In this document: one piece after another, positions 1 to 13,600 of the stretch
Layout of the letters: every line of letters starts with the position of its first letter
Numbering within the stretch: the stretch's first letter is position 1
Source of the DNA: Odontesthes bonariensis
Lineage: Eukaryota; Chordata; Actinopteri; Atheriniformes; Atherinopsidae
Reading direction: 5' to 3'
Length of the DNA: 64,000 nt
Assembly (NCBI RefSeq): GCF_027942865.1
Contig: NC_134509.1
Span: forward strand, 24,362,697-24,426,696
Position numbers and translations under genes: made by a program
The notes under the pieces: model-generated
Told to the model about the DNA's origin: nothing
The model's input: only the letters and a program-made list of their open reading frames with translations
Database searches by the model: none

Positions 1-3000
1 GGCAGGCTGGATAGACTGAGCCCTGTACGAGATGAGGGTCAGCACTGACGCATCCTGTCCAACACAACATCAAAATGAGAAAAGAAGCTGTACTGTGCGA
101 GATGACTAGATGACAACACAGGAAGACGCAGAGGCGTCGATAATCAGAAGCACTAACAGGTCTCTTGTCGGCACATTTTTCCACCAGACTGAAGAACTTC
201 TCTGTGGAGCCATGGTAACCGTTCTGCTCATAAAGCTCCTCGACTGTGGTCAACAGCTCATAGACGATGGCCTTCAGCTCCGCACTGCCTATTGTCTGAG
301 ACAACACAAAAGATGGACAACTTGGTCAAACGATTCTTTTATTTCCTATGTGCTTGCACACGAGCATCGTGTACCTGGATCTGCTGGAGGAGTCGCTCTA
401 TGATGCCCAGCAGGATGTCCCATGTGACCACCTGCAGCTCTTTGCCATACTTCTTGATCAGTCTGGTGATGGAGAGGACGATTTCATAGGACACCACCTC
501 ATTGGCACATGACATGGCCTAAGTGGCAGAAGTCAGACAGAAACAGTCACTAATTTAACACATTAGATCCATCAAGTAGTCTTTTTTTTAATTTCCTTTG
601 TAATGTAAATATCGAAACTGTGTCTTAAATCTATGGACAGCACAACTGATCCAGTTAAACTGTGAAACAAGTATTTTTATGCCCATGAACATAAAAGTGG
701 ACCAAGCCTATGCCACAGCTAGAGTAAACACATGCACAGTTAGGTCAAACTACAGTTATAGCTCCAGTATACAAACACAGAATCAGACTGGAACAACTTC
801 ATTTAACAGAGCAGATTGATTTACAACTCGCGCAAAGAGAGAGTGATGCCTCTTGTAAGAACCAAATTCTACTACAGTACGGTCACATTTCACAGTTTTC
901 TGCTGTTTTATGGTTTAATGATGTTGTGCTTTTGAACCTTTAAGAAGAAATTGAATATGGATCTGATTTTGGACGAATACACTGGGATAAAAAGAAACTT
1001 TAAAGTCTCTTAATTTAAAAAATATGGCATGTGTTGTCAGGAACTCACTGAATTTGTGAATATTGGCTATGGATATGTGTTTTACCTTGTAGAAAGATGG
1101 TAGAACAAGAGTTGGTGTGTTTTTAAGGGCAGGAAGTCTGTGTGCGCCCCACAGTGCCATTCCAACAAAGAACACTGCTCCTCTCAGCAACGGGGCATCC
1201 TCCATGTACACCCTGGTGGATATTTCAGGGGTTAGAGGCACATGAACAAGAGAGCCACTTAGTTTTCCACAGCAAAATATGCTAATTTATGTACCACAAC
1301 TCAGACATATCAAACATAAGCAACAGTACCTCTCTTCCATGATGCGGCACATGGTGTAAATAGCACTGTGGCCGAGGTGAGTGCCCAGAACTTTCCTCAT
1401 CAACTGAAGACAAAGAGCAGCACAACGACACATGAGAAAAGACCAGAAGAAGTTCCAATTACCTCAAATGAGCCCCCTGAAAGTGTGTGTTCTCTTCTCA
1501 CCTTCCAGCAGGATTCACAAAACTCCTTAACGTTCACAGTTCGACAAAGTGTTATTATGAACACTGTGAGGGAGTCCGACGGAAGGCAGTTATAGCACAC
1601 AACTGCGTCCAGGACTTGTAAAGCCACCTGTACATAATGGACATATGGCAGCAGATCACCATCAAAGACAGACAGTCTAAGAAACCAACTAAACCAAAGA
1701 TTTTACACGCACAACTTTAAATAAACAATTAAAGATTATTCATACATCCAAAATTACAATGGCTAAACTGAGTTGTGTTAATCATAAACTTAATGGGTGT
1801 TGGGGTTCGTTTACAGTTAGACCGCATGGCTTTAAGAGAAAGATCTAAATTTATATCAGACTTAAAACAAATTCATTGTTGACACAAATTCAGTTTTTTT
1901 TTCCCCAAGTCGATGAAATATTAAAGATCAGTAATCTTACTTCACTTTAGTACAAATATAAGCTGCACCATCAGTCTCTAATCACTAACCACAAAGCAAA
2001 CTATCATAAAAGCTAAATATTAGCTAACTATTATTGAATCTGTATCTCTTGGCTTTGTGCCGTTCATTTAAAATCTTGCAGATGATGAAAGTACATAAAC
2101 CGTCACTGTAGAAACACAGAAAATTATGAAACAAGATTTTTTGCTCTCGTTTCTTCAGATTTTTTCAATGTGTTGTTTGCCATAAAGCCACACTGCCTCT
2201 ATGAAACAGCACTATCCAAGTGAGGCATACTTTATAACTATAAACCACTGCAGCCTCACAGATCAGAGGGTCAAGTTTAAGTTGTGCAGACTTCAGTGCA
2301 AAAACATTAGATCTTCAAAAGTGTAAAAAAGAAAGGCTGTTAAGCTTTTGTTTAAATTACATTATTACATTACACTTAGCTGACGCTTTTTATCCAAAGC
2401 GACTTACAGCTATTTAGATACAGGGTATTGGTTACAGCCCCTGGAGCAATGTGGGGTTAGGTGCCTTGCTCAAGGGCACTTCAGCCATGGATAGAGGTGT
2501 AGGGAGAGGTAATGGCGGGATTTGAACTTGCAACCCTCTGATCTTAAGTCCACCTCCCTAACCACTAGGCCACGGCTGCCAAACGAACATTTGAAAACTC
2601 AAGACCAGGCTGTTCATATTTGATTAAAATATAGAAAGTTCTGGTAACCCGTGGACATCTGTAATGGCCATAAACCAAATAACATACAACAGCAGCAACA
2701 TTTGGAAATGTGAAAATGAACACAAACCTCAATATCTGTTGATGAAGTTGTTCGGTTGCACAGCAGACAGATTTTCCTGCGAAGAGCAAGAGTTTTTAAT
2801 CAGAAATGGGGGTGAAGTCCCCTGCAAACCTCAGCAGGCATGCCTTTCTATCAACACCCATGTTCTAATAAGATAGAACATAAAACATTACATCAACATC
2901 AAGATTGGCAATTAAAAAAAGAAAAGTAAAAGACGCATAAGTGAAAGATGTTGTCACAGACCACTCTCACTCATCAGCTCTCAATTCCCAGTTATCATGA

Positions 3001-6000
3001 GTGTATGAATATAAGCAAGAGTCACTAAAGGTTGTAGACACAAAGAATCTTTGCTGATACAAAAGATGCTCCTGTGTTTCTTACAAACTGAAAAAAGAAC
3101 TGGAAGTAACTTCCAGATCATTTCACTCAGTAAGGAAGCTTTCTAAGCACTACGCAGGAGAGGCTATGTGACCGGACCCCTGCGCTGCCTGCAGGGATGA
3201 AGAGGAGTGAAACTGTAAGACAAAATAGTGGGTCTGCTCCTTTTATGGTTCCCTGCACATAATCTGATAGGAAGGGATGGCAAGCAATGAGAGAGGAGAG
3301 GTACATCTCTTAAATGGAGGGAAAAATGTTTGCCGGCAGGAGGAGGCATCACTTTTAAACAAGGGGCGACTTATCAGAGCAATGATCAATCACTGACAAG
3401 ATAAATGTGATCAGCTATCAGCTACTGGTTAATGCACAGCCTGGAATGCAACATATTCAGCAAAATTCACTGATTTTAGTCATTCATTTAACACTAGCAT
3501 TAAGGTAACGGTGTGTGCGTATACATCTACAACTTACTGGACCATGACAGAGACGTTCTGGTCCAGGTAGCAGCTGTTGAACTTCACCAGATTCACAAGA
3601 ACATGGAGAAAGTCGGAGGTAAGACCTATTTCCATCCACAGGAGGACAAAACGTGCTGAGAGAGAAGAGATAATAAAGTGGAGACAAAAGCACTCGATCA
3701 GCTTTATCATTAAAGGAGAACTCCGGGGCATTTGAAGCGCATTTCCATTGCTAGAGGTTGTCAAATACTGATAGTAGGACACAGACAGGTGCAAATCTGC
3801 GCTCCCTGTGTGGAGATCGCGCTGTTCGCACACCCTGTCATGCGAGGCTAATACGTGGTGGCTAAGGGGCAAGAGCTAAACCTTCCACGTAAAACAACAA
3901 CTTGCACACTGCAGAAACGTCACACCACTTTATAAACCATCCAACAATAAAGTCACAAGCCTTACCATCAAAACCAAATGCATGGTTCTCACATTACTGG
4001 CATGGGGACGTTACAAAACAACTTTATAAACAGCATGTAACTCACCGGTTGGTTGTAGGCTCGCGCATGTGAAAGCCCAAAAGAGTCGATGGACGATACT
4101 CCCATATACAAAACAATTATTTTCTCTAGAAAAACTGTGTTCAAGTATTTAAAACATTACAACAATACATGCCCAGTAATATTGTTTTAATGTTTTAAAT
4201 ACTTGAACGCAGTTTTTCTAGAGAAAATAATTGTTTTGTATATGGGAGTATCGTCCATCGACTCTTTTGGGCTTTCACATGCGCGAGCGTACAACCAGCC
4301 GGTGAGTTACATGCTGTTTATGAAGTTGTTTTGTAACGTCCCCATGCCAGTAATGTGAGAACCATGCATATGGTTTTGATGGTAAGGCTTGTGACTTTAT
4401 TGTCGGATGGTTTATAAAGTGGTGTGACGTTTCTGCAGTGTGCAAGTTGTTGTTTTACGTGGAAGGTTTAGCTCTTGCCCCTTAGCCACCACGTATTAGC
4501 CTCGCATGACAGGGTGTGCGAACAGCTCATCTCCACACAGGGAGCGCAGATTTGCACCTCTCTGTGTCCTACTATCAGTATTTGACAACCTCTAGCACTG
4601 GAAATGCACTTCAAATGCCCCGGAGTTCCCCTTTAAGGTTGATGTATGATTGTTACAGCATTGCTGTGAATATTGAACTAGAAACACCACTGCACAAGTA
4701 GCTCATGCAAGACTGAAAATCAAATACTGGGTTTTTCCAAAGAAGGTTTACTCAGCTTGGGTGTGGTAAGGTTTCATACTTGACATGTGTAAACTATTTG
4801 AGCTGCAAAGATGAAGATGAAATAATAGGAAACAAACTGCAGTGTTATGTAATGTCAACACAAAGTTTATCTCTAAAGAGCGACCGGTGACCACATGATC
4901 AAACTAATCAGTTTATGTGATAAGGCCCGAGCCACAACCTCAGCAACCTCCTGGTTTATGAAGAGTTTCTTAAATAGTCTTTCCTTAACATTTCTGAATC
5001 GCACACAGAGCTTTGTATGCCTTTTGAATATTTTACCTATATCCTCCTCCAGGTATGTGATGTCCTTCCCATTCTCAGTTAACGCCTTGAACACTTCCAA
5101 TCTGTCTGAGAGGTCCTCGTTGCATGGTTGATAGTCTCTGATCACCTTGAAAAAGTAAGCTCTCAGGGGGCCGAGCCGCTCGCCCTTCACATGAACAGTA
5201 GCACTTTGTTAAATAAAAGCAATATTGTGTATGTGCTGCTCAGTGTGTATGGTGTTTGTCTGTACCTGTCCCTGTATAATGGCCCTAAGAAGCAGCAGAA
5301 CGGCATGTCTGGCCTCAGGTGGCTGCTCTGGAGTCAGCATGTCCTCCACAGCTTTCCATACAGCCTCCACTGCATGCTGAAGAGCACATAGTCAGAGATT
5401 AAAAGCACATTTTACCGCATGGATAAACTAAATAAATAACAGAAATAATCCCATACCTCCTCAAATTTTTTCGTTTTGGCAAGATCACAGATCTGGTTCA
5501 TCATACGTAGGCGGCTGCTCAGACCGCAGTCAGGGTGGAGTTCCTGAGACACATGAAAAGGCCGAACACAGCACAAGATATGATGGGAGAAAAAACACAA
5601 AGGCACTTTATTTTAGGCCCAATTCAAATCTGACCCTTCACTAACCCACTCTGTGGCAAGTGTAACTCTGCAAGAATTCGCACATTCAACTTTAAAAAGG
5701 TCTTTTCATGAAGGGACGAGTATAAAAGCGCCGGTAAGCCTTGGGAACTTCACGTCATCACCTACAAGCTGTGAATTAGGGTGCACTTTGACCAACAGCA
5801 CCCAGAATTTAAATGGGCTTTTTCAAAAGAGCAAAAAGGTTATTCAAGCCCTGGGTCTTTTGCATTTCCACCAAGGTCTAAGGTACAGTCAATTAGGCAA
5901 ATCAAGTCTGCTGAGGTGTGTCACTCTTCCCTGACTCCACAGCGTTAGCACTGCTCCAGTGATCAGAGCTGCACCAAAGACATCTAACCTGGAAGTCCAC

Positions 6001-7559
6001 TTCAGCTGAATAAACTCTGTTTATAGCCGCATTCGGACTGTAGGAACCTTTGGCAGTTCTTATAACCTTTTAATCCACAGGGCCGTTTTCTTCCGCATTC
6101 GGACATACAGGAACTCAGGACCATCACCCTCAGTTCCTTTAACCATTTCGCCTCGATATTAGACGCCTGATGTGATCGTCCATGATTAATATCACCATCA
6201 TGCAGACCATGAACACAGTGGCCTCTCCGTATTAGCTTCTTTGTGGTGTTTTTTCTTCTCTCTTTACTTTTCACGGATTTTGTTTTGTTTTGTTGTTGAA
6301 TGCGGCGCTAAAGTAACACGTCACTGACGCAGACGGTTGCGCCGCATCAGTCCCGTTCTTAGAACGGCTCTGTCCGAAAGCGGCTAATGTCACACACACG
6401 GATGGATTCTGGATGTTATCATTTCTACCTTAGAAGAGAATTAATATGAAACTGTCAGAGAATAATTCTTCAAAACATTCCTCTCATAATCAGAGCCATC
6501 TCTCCTCATTCATGCTGCAGCTCACTTGGCCACCGCATGTCACAGTCCGCGCTCTGTCTCATCCTCCGACTCAGACATGAATATCTAACTTTGAACGTCG
6601 TGTTTACAAACAGTAACAACTATTCCAGCAGCACAACTTAAAAGTTTACAGACTTTATGAGCTACTGCAGAGGTTAAGCCTGAGATGACTGACACCTAAA
6701 GACAGAAATAAAACTCTGGGAATACTCAACCAATCAGAGATGCTCTGAGCTGCAAGCAGGTTTAAGGTCATTTCAAAAGTTCGACTTCCCTAACAAGGTT
6801 GTTTTTGTGGGTGACATTTCTTCCATAAAACTCTGTTTAGCCTTTGGGTTTCTTGGTTGAAATGGAGGGGTAGAGCAAGGGACCTCTTAAAAGACCCGAA
6901 AAAGCTTCCTGCAACTGAAATCCAGCTTCAACCTGCTGGCCATGACCTGAAAGACTTCTCATTTGTATTCTTTTGTCAACATAAACAATCGTTAATACTG
7001 TTATAAATGCTCCCACGTGTCATCTTTAATTATAAATATTGGTATCGCCACATGAAATGACCTAGAGGGTAAAATAATGCAAAGAATATATGCTCATGTA
7101 CTATCAACCTTTAAATATGAATCACAGGCAACATTTTTATCTACATTTTCATTAAAAGTTTTGTTATTCGTTTCTTGTTGAGGCAGATGTACAGAGCGTC
7201 CTCCTATCTGGACAAAATAGGTTAGTGACCCGGCACTGATGCAGACTCACTGTTGAGGAGTTTTCGAACTAAATCTCCTGAGAGTAGTATGTTTGGGACG
7301 GCACCGGAAGTGACCGACTATCCACAGGAATTAACAGAGTGGGAGACTGTAGGGGTCAGAGTGGAATTGTGGCATTGTGTGTCCGTGTGTGTGAACAAAT
7401 GCTTAGAAAGTCTGTTTTGCGCACCTTGATGATGTCAGTCGTTATGATGAACTCTGAGAGTTTAGTGTCACTCTGCTTGCTTGGGGGACGAGGTGTTCCC
7501 AGTCCAAAGATCCCCTTCACCTTGTCCTTAAGGCTCTCCTTGCTTGGTTGTTTATTCAT
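1..7559 (-). CDS. tsc2: Tuberin (TSC2), N-terminal part; gene continues past the left edge
   Basis: Tuberin is the GTPase-activating partner of hamartin (TSC1); the complex acts on RHEB at lysosomes to restrain mTORC1. Twelve coding exons are readable: 7425-7559, 5457-5543, 5266-5376, 5037-5184, 3538-3655, 2728-2776, 1502-1627, 1330-1403, 1086-1212, 375-518, 158-295 and 1-54 (cut by the edge). All junctions are GT-AG and the chain stays in frame for 437 codons, against about 1,800 residues in the human protein. Recognisable stretches include GLGTPRP near the start, [31 protein letters not shown] and [16 protein letters not shown]. This region is the alpha-helical, HEAT-like N-terminus that binds TSC1; the GAP domain lies outside the window. 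The ATG at 7559-7557 was chosen by alignment to the human start; a splice acceptor nine bases upstream implies a separate 5' UTR exon. The gene is head-to-head with nthl1, as in human. The introns carry a SINE and two inverted-repeat elements. Confidence 0.97.
2353..2580 (-). repeat. tRNA-derived SINE in a tsc2 intron
   Basis: Read on the minus strand, the element starts near 2580 with a tRNA-like head: an A-box-like segment (TGGCCTAGTGGTTAGG) and a B-box-like segment (GGTTGCAAGTTCAAATCCC) about 30 bases later. It ends in a tail like that of fish V-SINEs (GTCGCTTTGGATAAAAAGCG), followed by an ATT-rich run. This is a common teleost SINE type; I cannot name the subfamily. It lies between the coding exons at 2728-2776 and 1502-1627. 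Confidence 0.8.
3710..4636. mobile_element. Long fold-back (inverted-repeat) element flanked by TTAA
   Basis: About 450 bases from 3710 are repeated in inverted orientation up to 4636, around a short centre near 4165-4185. The ends are TTAA-AGGAGAACTCCGGGGC on the left and its near-exact reverse complement on the right, so TTAA (3710-3713 and 4633-4636) is a plausible target-site duplication, as made by piggyBac-type transposases. The arms differ at only a few positions. No transposase reading frame is present, so this is a non-autonomous element. It sits between the tsc2 coding exons at 5037-5184 and 3538-3655. Confidence 0.75.
6024..6386. mobile_element. Putative short terminal-inverted-repeat element in tsc2 intron 1
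   Basis: The ends TAGCCGCATTCGGACTG (6024-6040) and CTGTCCGAAAGCGGCTA (6370-6386) are inverted copies of each other with two mismatches. The 363-bp interior has no coding potential. TA at the outer ends could be part of the target site. The family is not recognised. Confidence 0.45.
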
Positions 7560-8569
7560 GGCCCCGGTCTGGAGGGACGACAGACTATGCAGGCTCCCTG
7601 TAACGATTGCATACATTTTGTGTTTTCACACACTTTTACCCTCTTCTCTGAAGCTTTTAACCAGTCAAAATGGACTCAACCTACACAAAATAACTACTGT
7701 CCTCACTTGCAATCCTTACTTTCATATCTTAAAGCAACTATCTGAATGGCTATTTTCTATGATTATTCAGAGTGTATGAATTATAAATAAAGGGTTCAGA
7801 AAAAGCTGAGAATATTGGCAAATGTACATTTATCTAAGGATATATAATTCAATGTACTGTAACACTTTAATAGAGAATATGTTTAAGGCCACAACACAGG
7901 AGGAGGATGGCTAATAAAGTTAGTGCCCGTCTTGCAACAACACTTGCTTATTACATCATATGGCGCTACAAAAATACAGAAGTAAATGAGAAAATATGTA
8001 TAGCCAACTGGTGAACAGTCCCTTTAAGGTTATCCGGGAGGGCAATTTGAAGCTTCAGCCTGTAAATGTGTAAACCCAGGGGGCAGGTTTAAAGAATTTA
8101 CTGTCATGTGGACTTGACAGAGACACAGGGGAGGGGAGGGGAGCAGTCAGACAACGACTGTTCTGTTTGAGTCCAAAACAACAACAACAACCAGATTAGT
8201 TTAAGTTGTGCTCCTACAAGAGCGATTAATATCTTTGGACACTTGACACCATAAACAATTCATTATCAGAAGAAATAAACAATGGCGCTGCTGAAGCCTT
8301 GGCTACGCTTTGCATTGCCTTTCAAAGGCTAGCATTGCTCTGTTAAAGAAGGTCTGGCAGGCTAAGCAACACCGCCCGTTCTTTTCCCCTTCTCCACCAC
8401 TCCTCTCACCTTATTGGAAATTAGTTAGTTTCATTTAGTCACAGCTTCGTCCGTTTGCAGCCATCAGAGTCGTCTTCGTATGTGCATTGATATTAACTCT
8501 GTATTTGCAGCCCAAAGCCTGCTCTCAGTCCTCCACTCCCCAACCGGATGACACGCTAATGCTCTGACA

Positions 8570-8640
8570 GGGGCACTTCCTATAAAAACACGTTTATCGC
8601 GGTCGTTCAAGGGAAATGTAGTTCCACGTGAGGTGAGCCA
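8570..8640. promoter_or_regulatory. Probable tsc2 promoter segment with ZNF143-like motif and E-box
   Basis: On the minus strand, ACTACATTTCCC (8622-8611) resembles the ZNF143/Staf core (ACTACAATTCCC). Next to it is the E-box CACGTG at 8625-8630, and an ETS-like CACTTCC lies at about 8575-8581. Such motifs typify housekeeping and bidirectional vertebrate promoters. The segment is about 1 kb upstream of the tsc2 ATG, within the shared tsc2-nthl1 interval. No transcription start can be fixed from sequence alone. Confidence 0.4.
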
Positions 8641-9303
8641 AGCAAAAAGCCCATTTTTTTAATCGTCTAGTTTTAAGTACAGTTCTACATTTACAGCAAA
8701 TTATCTGCAAAACACAAAGCCACGTAAAGTTGTTTACTGTCGAGTAGTTTTGACCAAATACTTAAGCTGAATCGTTTGAGGCGGTGAGGCTAGCTGCTAG
8801 CTAACGAAGCTGGCTCTGCTGAAGCTCGTTCCTTCTTGGCGACACAAGCTGCCCTGCGGCCGGGCTGCCTCTGAGTGGAGCCCTGGTTAGACAAGTTGAA
8901 CAACTTTATAGTTTTGTGTTGATGAAATGATGGCTACAGAGCAAAATATAGCAGCAAATGTGACATTAATTATCTGAGAAAACTTTGCACTGTCGACACA
9001 GCACAAAAGCAAAGACAATTACATTTCTGAAAACATCTCAATAATTTTTTTAAATGTCTAATGAAAGTTTTTTTTGTGTGTTCTGTGATTCTTTTTCTAA
9101 ATTATTTACCCTTACAAGTTGTGTCCTTTGGATTTTTGTTATCTGAAATGCCGATTTATTTATTTATTATTGTTCCTCTTTTTGGTGTTGTTGGGGTTTT
9201 TTTGGCTTCTTTTTACCTCAAGACCATACGTATTTCTTTTTATTTATTTGGAGAGTATAACAAGGTAGCAAAAATGCAACTTCCTGATACCCTAACAGCT
9301 CAT

Positions 9304-9693
9304 CTAATTTTTGAACAAACTGTCTAATTTTACATTTTTGCCATGTAAACACCAGTCATGGCCTAAATACTGTATGGGGCATGACCTCAAAGTCTCCTCA
9401 GACCCTGCAAAATTCACTCTGCTACACTCAAAATTGTAATAAAAGCAAATGGCAATAAAATAATGACCAGGGTTCTTCACATAAGATGCAGCAACCAGTG
9501 AAATTAGTTCATTTTCAGCAATACAACGATACAGCTGTGCGGGTCTCAGTGACTTTCTGCCCAGAGAGACAGTCTCCCCGGGACTCATGCTAAATAGGCA
9601 GCTGTGTGAGAAGTCTGACACGATGTGCAGCTGCTTGACCGGGGGGTTTTTGAACCGTGTGCCAGAGAAACTGCAGACACAGTCTAGAATCAC
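9304..9693 (-). other. Unidentified open reading frame, possible exon or pseudogene
   Basis: An open stretch of about 130 codons on the minus strand, between tsc2 and nthl1. Its composition is protein-like, with several Cys and the segment SLVAASYVKNPGHYFI, but I do not recognise the family. A strong splice-acceptor-like sequence (pyrimidine tract ending in CAG) ends near 9744 on the minus strand, but this frame meets a TAA shortly after it. If the frame was once coding, it is broken or uses another acceptor. It could also be a chance frame or a repeat remnant. Confidence 0.25.
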
Positions 9694-10616
9694 AGCTGGT
9701 TTGCAGCTGGACCGCTGGCAGAGTTACTCCTGGCTTTTTCCCTGCAAACAAGAGTGGGACAGGGAAAGCACCTTAGAAGATTAAACTTACCAACTTCTGT
9801 TGTAGTACTTATCAAGACACGGAGGCTTAAAAAAAATCTGATTTCATGCTGTGACTGTCATAATCAGAACATGTCACCTATCTACCATTTAAGCAACCAG
9901 AGGAAAACACACAAACCAAACCGGCCAATGGTCAGGATTGGCTAGTTCCTCAAAATAGTCCATGCAGGGCAGGCTGACCTCGCCTTTCTGAGGCTAAAGC
10001 AGAAATCCTCTGTTATGGTGTTAATGGCTGATTTAAGGTTTATTTTTAGCAGAAGGTGACTTTTAATATTCTATGAGAGCAATTTGAACAGTAGTAGATA
10101 GAGTATGTCATACATCACTGTCTGAGATATGTTATTTAGTATAAGTCATGTAAAGAGAAACTTGTTTGTCTTTTATGGGTATTTCCTTAATCTCTCAATT
10201 TGGTTCTTATTTCTTATCAATATCTATATTTTTTATTATGTCTACCATTTAAATGGATTAAAATTATTCATAAGACATCTTTAGCTCATTTAGCGTCTGA
10301 TAGTCTACTTATAATTCTTTTAGAAAAATTAATATACAATACAAAAATATATATCAGAGCTACAGCCTCGAGTATTGATTTCAGCTGAATCGATAAGGCA
10401 GAAAATGCATATTTCATCGTCTTAAATTAAAAATGTTTAAATTATTTTAAAGTTTATTTTCCTTTTCCTCGTGGATTTATTTACATGTGATTTAACTGTT
10501 CCGCTCACATCTTGAATGGCGAAAACGACGAACGCGAAACGAACTTCGGATCCGGCCCGATGTTTCCTCACGTCCGCTGTTGCACGAGGGTCTGTTATGT
10601 AGCCCCGAGTTTGACA

Positions 10617-13600
10617 ATGAACTCTCCGTACTTCATGCAAAACAAGTCTGTTATCTCTCGGAGTGGAAGTCACCCTGCAGGCAGCACACCTGAAGCCTCT
10701 CTCAGCTCCAAACTTACCAGCAGACGGAGGAAAGCAGACACGGTTTCCTCTGTGGAGGTGAAGGTGGAGGTAGAGGAGGCAAGAATATGTGAGCGAGCAC
10801 CCTCCTCGGCCTCAATATCAACCGGTATGTTCAAGTTAAATTCACACACACACCGGTATTGACATGTGAAAATAAACGCAGCAAATAATTTTTATTCAAA
10901 TATTGGTGCGCATGCGTAAAGGCTATATACATCACTGGTAGTTTTTGGTGTTCTGGTTATGATTTCGGAGCTCTCTGATGATCTATTACACTTGTAAACA
11001 TCTTCATCTACTGGCAGAAACTTGGATAAGGCTCTCATTGGTTTTGAAATACCTAGATGTGCAACCTGGACAGCTCCAGTAATCACTAGCTGTAAACCTA
11101 TCATCAGAATGGATCGTTCATGTGTACAGGAATATGAATTGCCAGGTTTTTCTGATTGTTCCATGTTAAAAAAAAATATTTTAAGAATATTAATAAAACT
11201 TAGAAATGTCAAAACCAAGATACAAATTAGCTTGTACTGTTACTGGAAAGAGCTTGTTATGAGATCCATCGTGCAATAGTTTGAGTTGTTTCAGGGTTTT
11301 CTCTTATTCTTGGTTTTATTCTATGAGATAATCTCTTTATTGTGTGAATTTAAAGATTTACAAATATAAATAAGCATGTGTGGGTTGTATCTACAGAGTA
11401 AAGCATATCAATGCATGAACAAGCTGCCTTTGTACCACACAATTTCTTTCCTTGAACTTGTGAATATTAACAGTTTAGTTCATTTGTTTACACTGCACAA
11501 AACTTTATTTAAACTTGCTATTCCCTGAAAGCACTTGTGGAAAATATTTGCAATATGCACATGAATTTCGCAGGTCTGTTGAAGGAGAAATGTGGCAAAA
11601 GATAACTGTGTTCTTACATGAGAATTTGTTGGATGTGACTGACAAAAGCTGGAATTATGGTCCACAAATGCACAGTTGTATTCAGATTGTATTCACATTG
11701 TTGCACAAATTTATAAATGAGAATTTGGTTTCTTTTGCACAAATGTTCAAAGAGAGGTAACAATCGTCCCTGGTCCTTGACATCCTGATCAGTCACAGTA
11801 CCACCGGCCGCATGCAGTGAAATAAAGTACAGCTGTGTCTTCAGAAAATATAATGCTGGTGTGATTCAGATTGTTTGTAGACTTACTGTATCGCTGTTTT
11901 CTCTCATTCTCATGAAGACCTTCAGGAGTCTGCGCAGATAAAAACAGAGGCTTCGGCCCAGTGTCCACAGGGACGCAGGAGGAGACAGCTTAAGGTGGAA
12001 TATGACAAAGATGACGGTGTTTCGCACATGAAGACTGAGCGCTGGGAACCTGCGGACTGGAAGAAACAGTTAGGATTTATTCGTGAGATGAGGAGCAATC
12101 GTGATGCACCTGTGGATAACATGGGAGCAGAGAAATGCTACGACACAGGGGCTCCTGCACATGTAGGTTATAGCAAGAGTTATGTTTTTCTTTTTAAAGT
12201 CAGCGTAATTTACAGATCCAATTTACTCCTCTGTTTTCATCACAGGTGAGACGTTTTCAAGTGCTGGTGTCACTCATGCTGTCCAGTCAGACGAAGGACC
12301 AGGTGACAGGAGCGGCGATGCAGAAGCTTCGCGCACACGGCTGCACTGCGGAAAATATACTCGCCACTGATGATGAAAAACTGGGAAAACTCATCTATCC
12401 TGTCGGCTTCTGGAGGGTAACCCCTTTATCTCCTCGTCTTGTCATGTGTTTGATCTTTGCAAATTTGGTAAAAAGGAAAATGAATTTCCTTCCTTCTCAA
12501 CCTGCCTCCTTTCTTTTGACTTCCTGGTTTCTTCCACCCACTTCTCTTTAGACTAAAGTGAAATATCTGAAGCTGACATCAGCCATGCTGCAGAAGGAGT
12601 TTGGAGGAGATATCCCAAACAGTGTGGAGGGGCTGGTACGCCTGCCGGGAGTTGGACCTAAAATGGCTCACCTGGCAATGGACATTGCCTGGGACCAAGT
12701 GTCTGGAATCGGTAGGAACTTCTGTCTGAAGCATGCACATTTAAATCCAATTAATTAAAAAGAATTACTTATACATCTTCTACTAAACTAGGTTTTCATT
12801 CACTAGCAAAACAAATCTAATGAAAGTCAGTCCCGCTGAATGTTTGAAGACTTTCCTGGCAGGAAGTTGTATGTCAGTCATTTTTTAAAAGGATATATCA
12901 GCATCAGAGTAGCTGTCTAAAAACTGAAAGTAGCAAACTCATATTTTCTGTTTTTGTTGGTAATTTGAGAACAACATCCAAATCTTTTTTTATGGCCATT
13001 TAGTGGTGATCTCTTCCTTAAACTACCTGTAGTTTAAAAGTTGGATCTGCAATTGTTTGGACAAAAAAATTGAGTGATATTTGAACAAATTCCTCACAAA
13101 ATGTAGTAATTTCCAAGGAGATGTCTTGTAATAGCCTGTTTTATTTGACTCACTCTCCAAAACTCAAATATGCACAGTTTTCAGTTGCATGGAAGATTAA
13201 AAGATCACACATTATGTTTTTTAACTCATTGAAACCTTGTTTGGGTCAACCCTGTTGAACTACCTGAAGACATAGTGATTATGTGTTCGTGAATATTATC
13301 ACTTTTCACATATTTCTTTCCTGGACCGATAAGCTTTTGTTGCGCATAAGTGTCATGTGTGAAAGAATAGAGGCGAACAGGGACATTTAAGTTAATTTGG
13401 AGCTGATGCTTCTTTGAACTGGCAGCAGTGGTGGTAATAAGGCAAGCCAGCACAGGAGAAGACGCTGCTCTGACCAGCATTGCTGTTGTCCCTCAGCTGA
13501 TTCTGCCATGTCGGCTTGCTGTAAGCGCACTCTGATGTGGCGCTGAGCTCCTCATGTTTGGTATGTGTGAATTACCAAAGAGGAACAGCAACGGGACAAG

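Larger units (their letters stand above)
7560..10616. other. Intergenic region between the divergent genes tsc2 and nthl1
   Basis: About 3.1 kb separates the two start codons. The part nearer tsc2 (about 8100-8900) has promoter-like motifs and probably its 5' UTR exon. The part from about 9000 to 10450 is mostly AT-rich with no clear feature, apart from the unidentified reading frame at 9304-9693. Confidence 0.6.

Noticed and set aside
2500-2580. tRNA gene
   Set aside because: A- and B-box-like segments are present, but they sit in the head of a SINE with a LINE-type tail, and no complete cloverleaf is evident.
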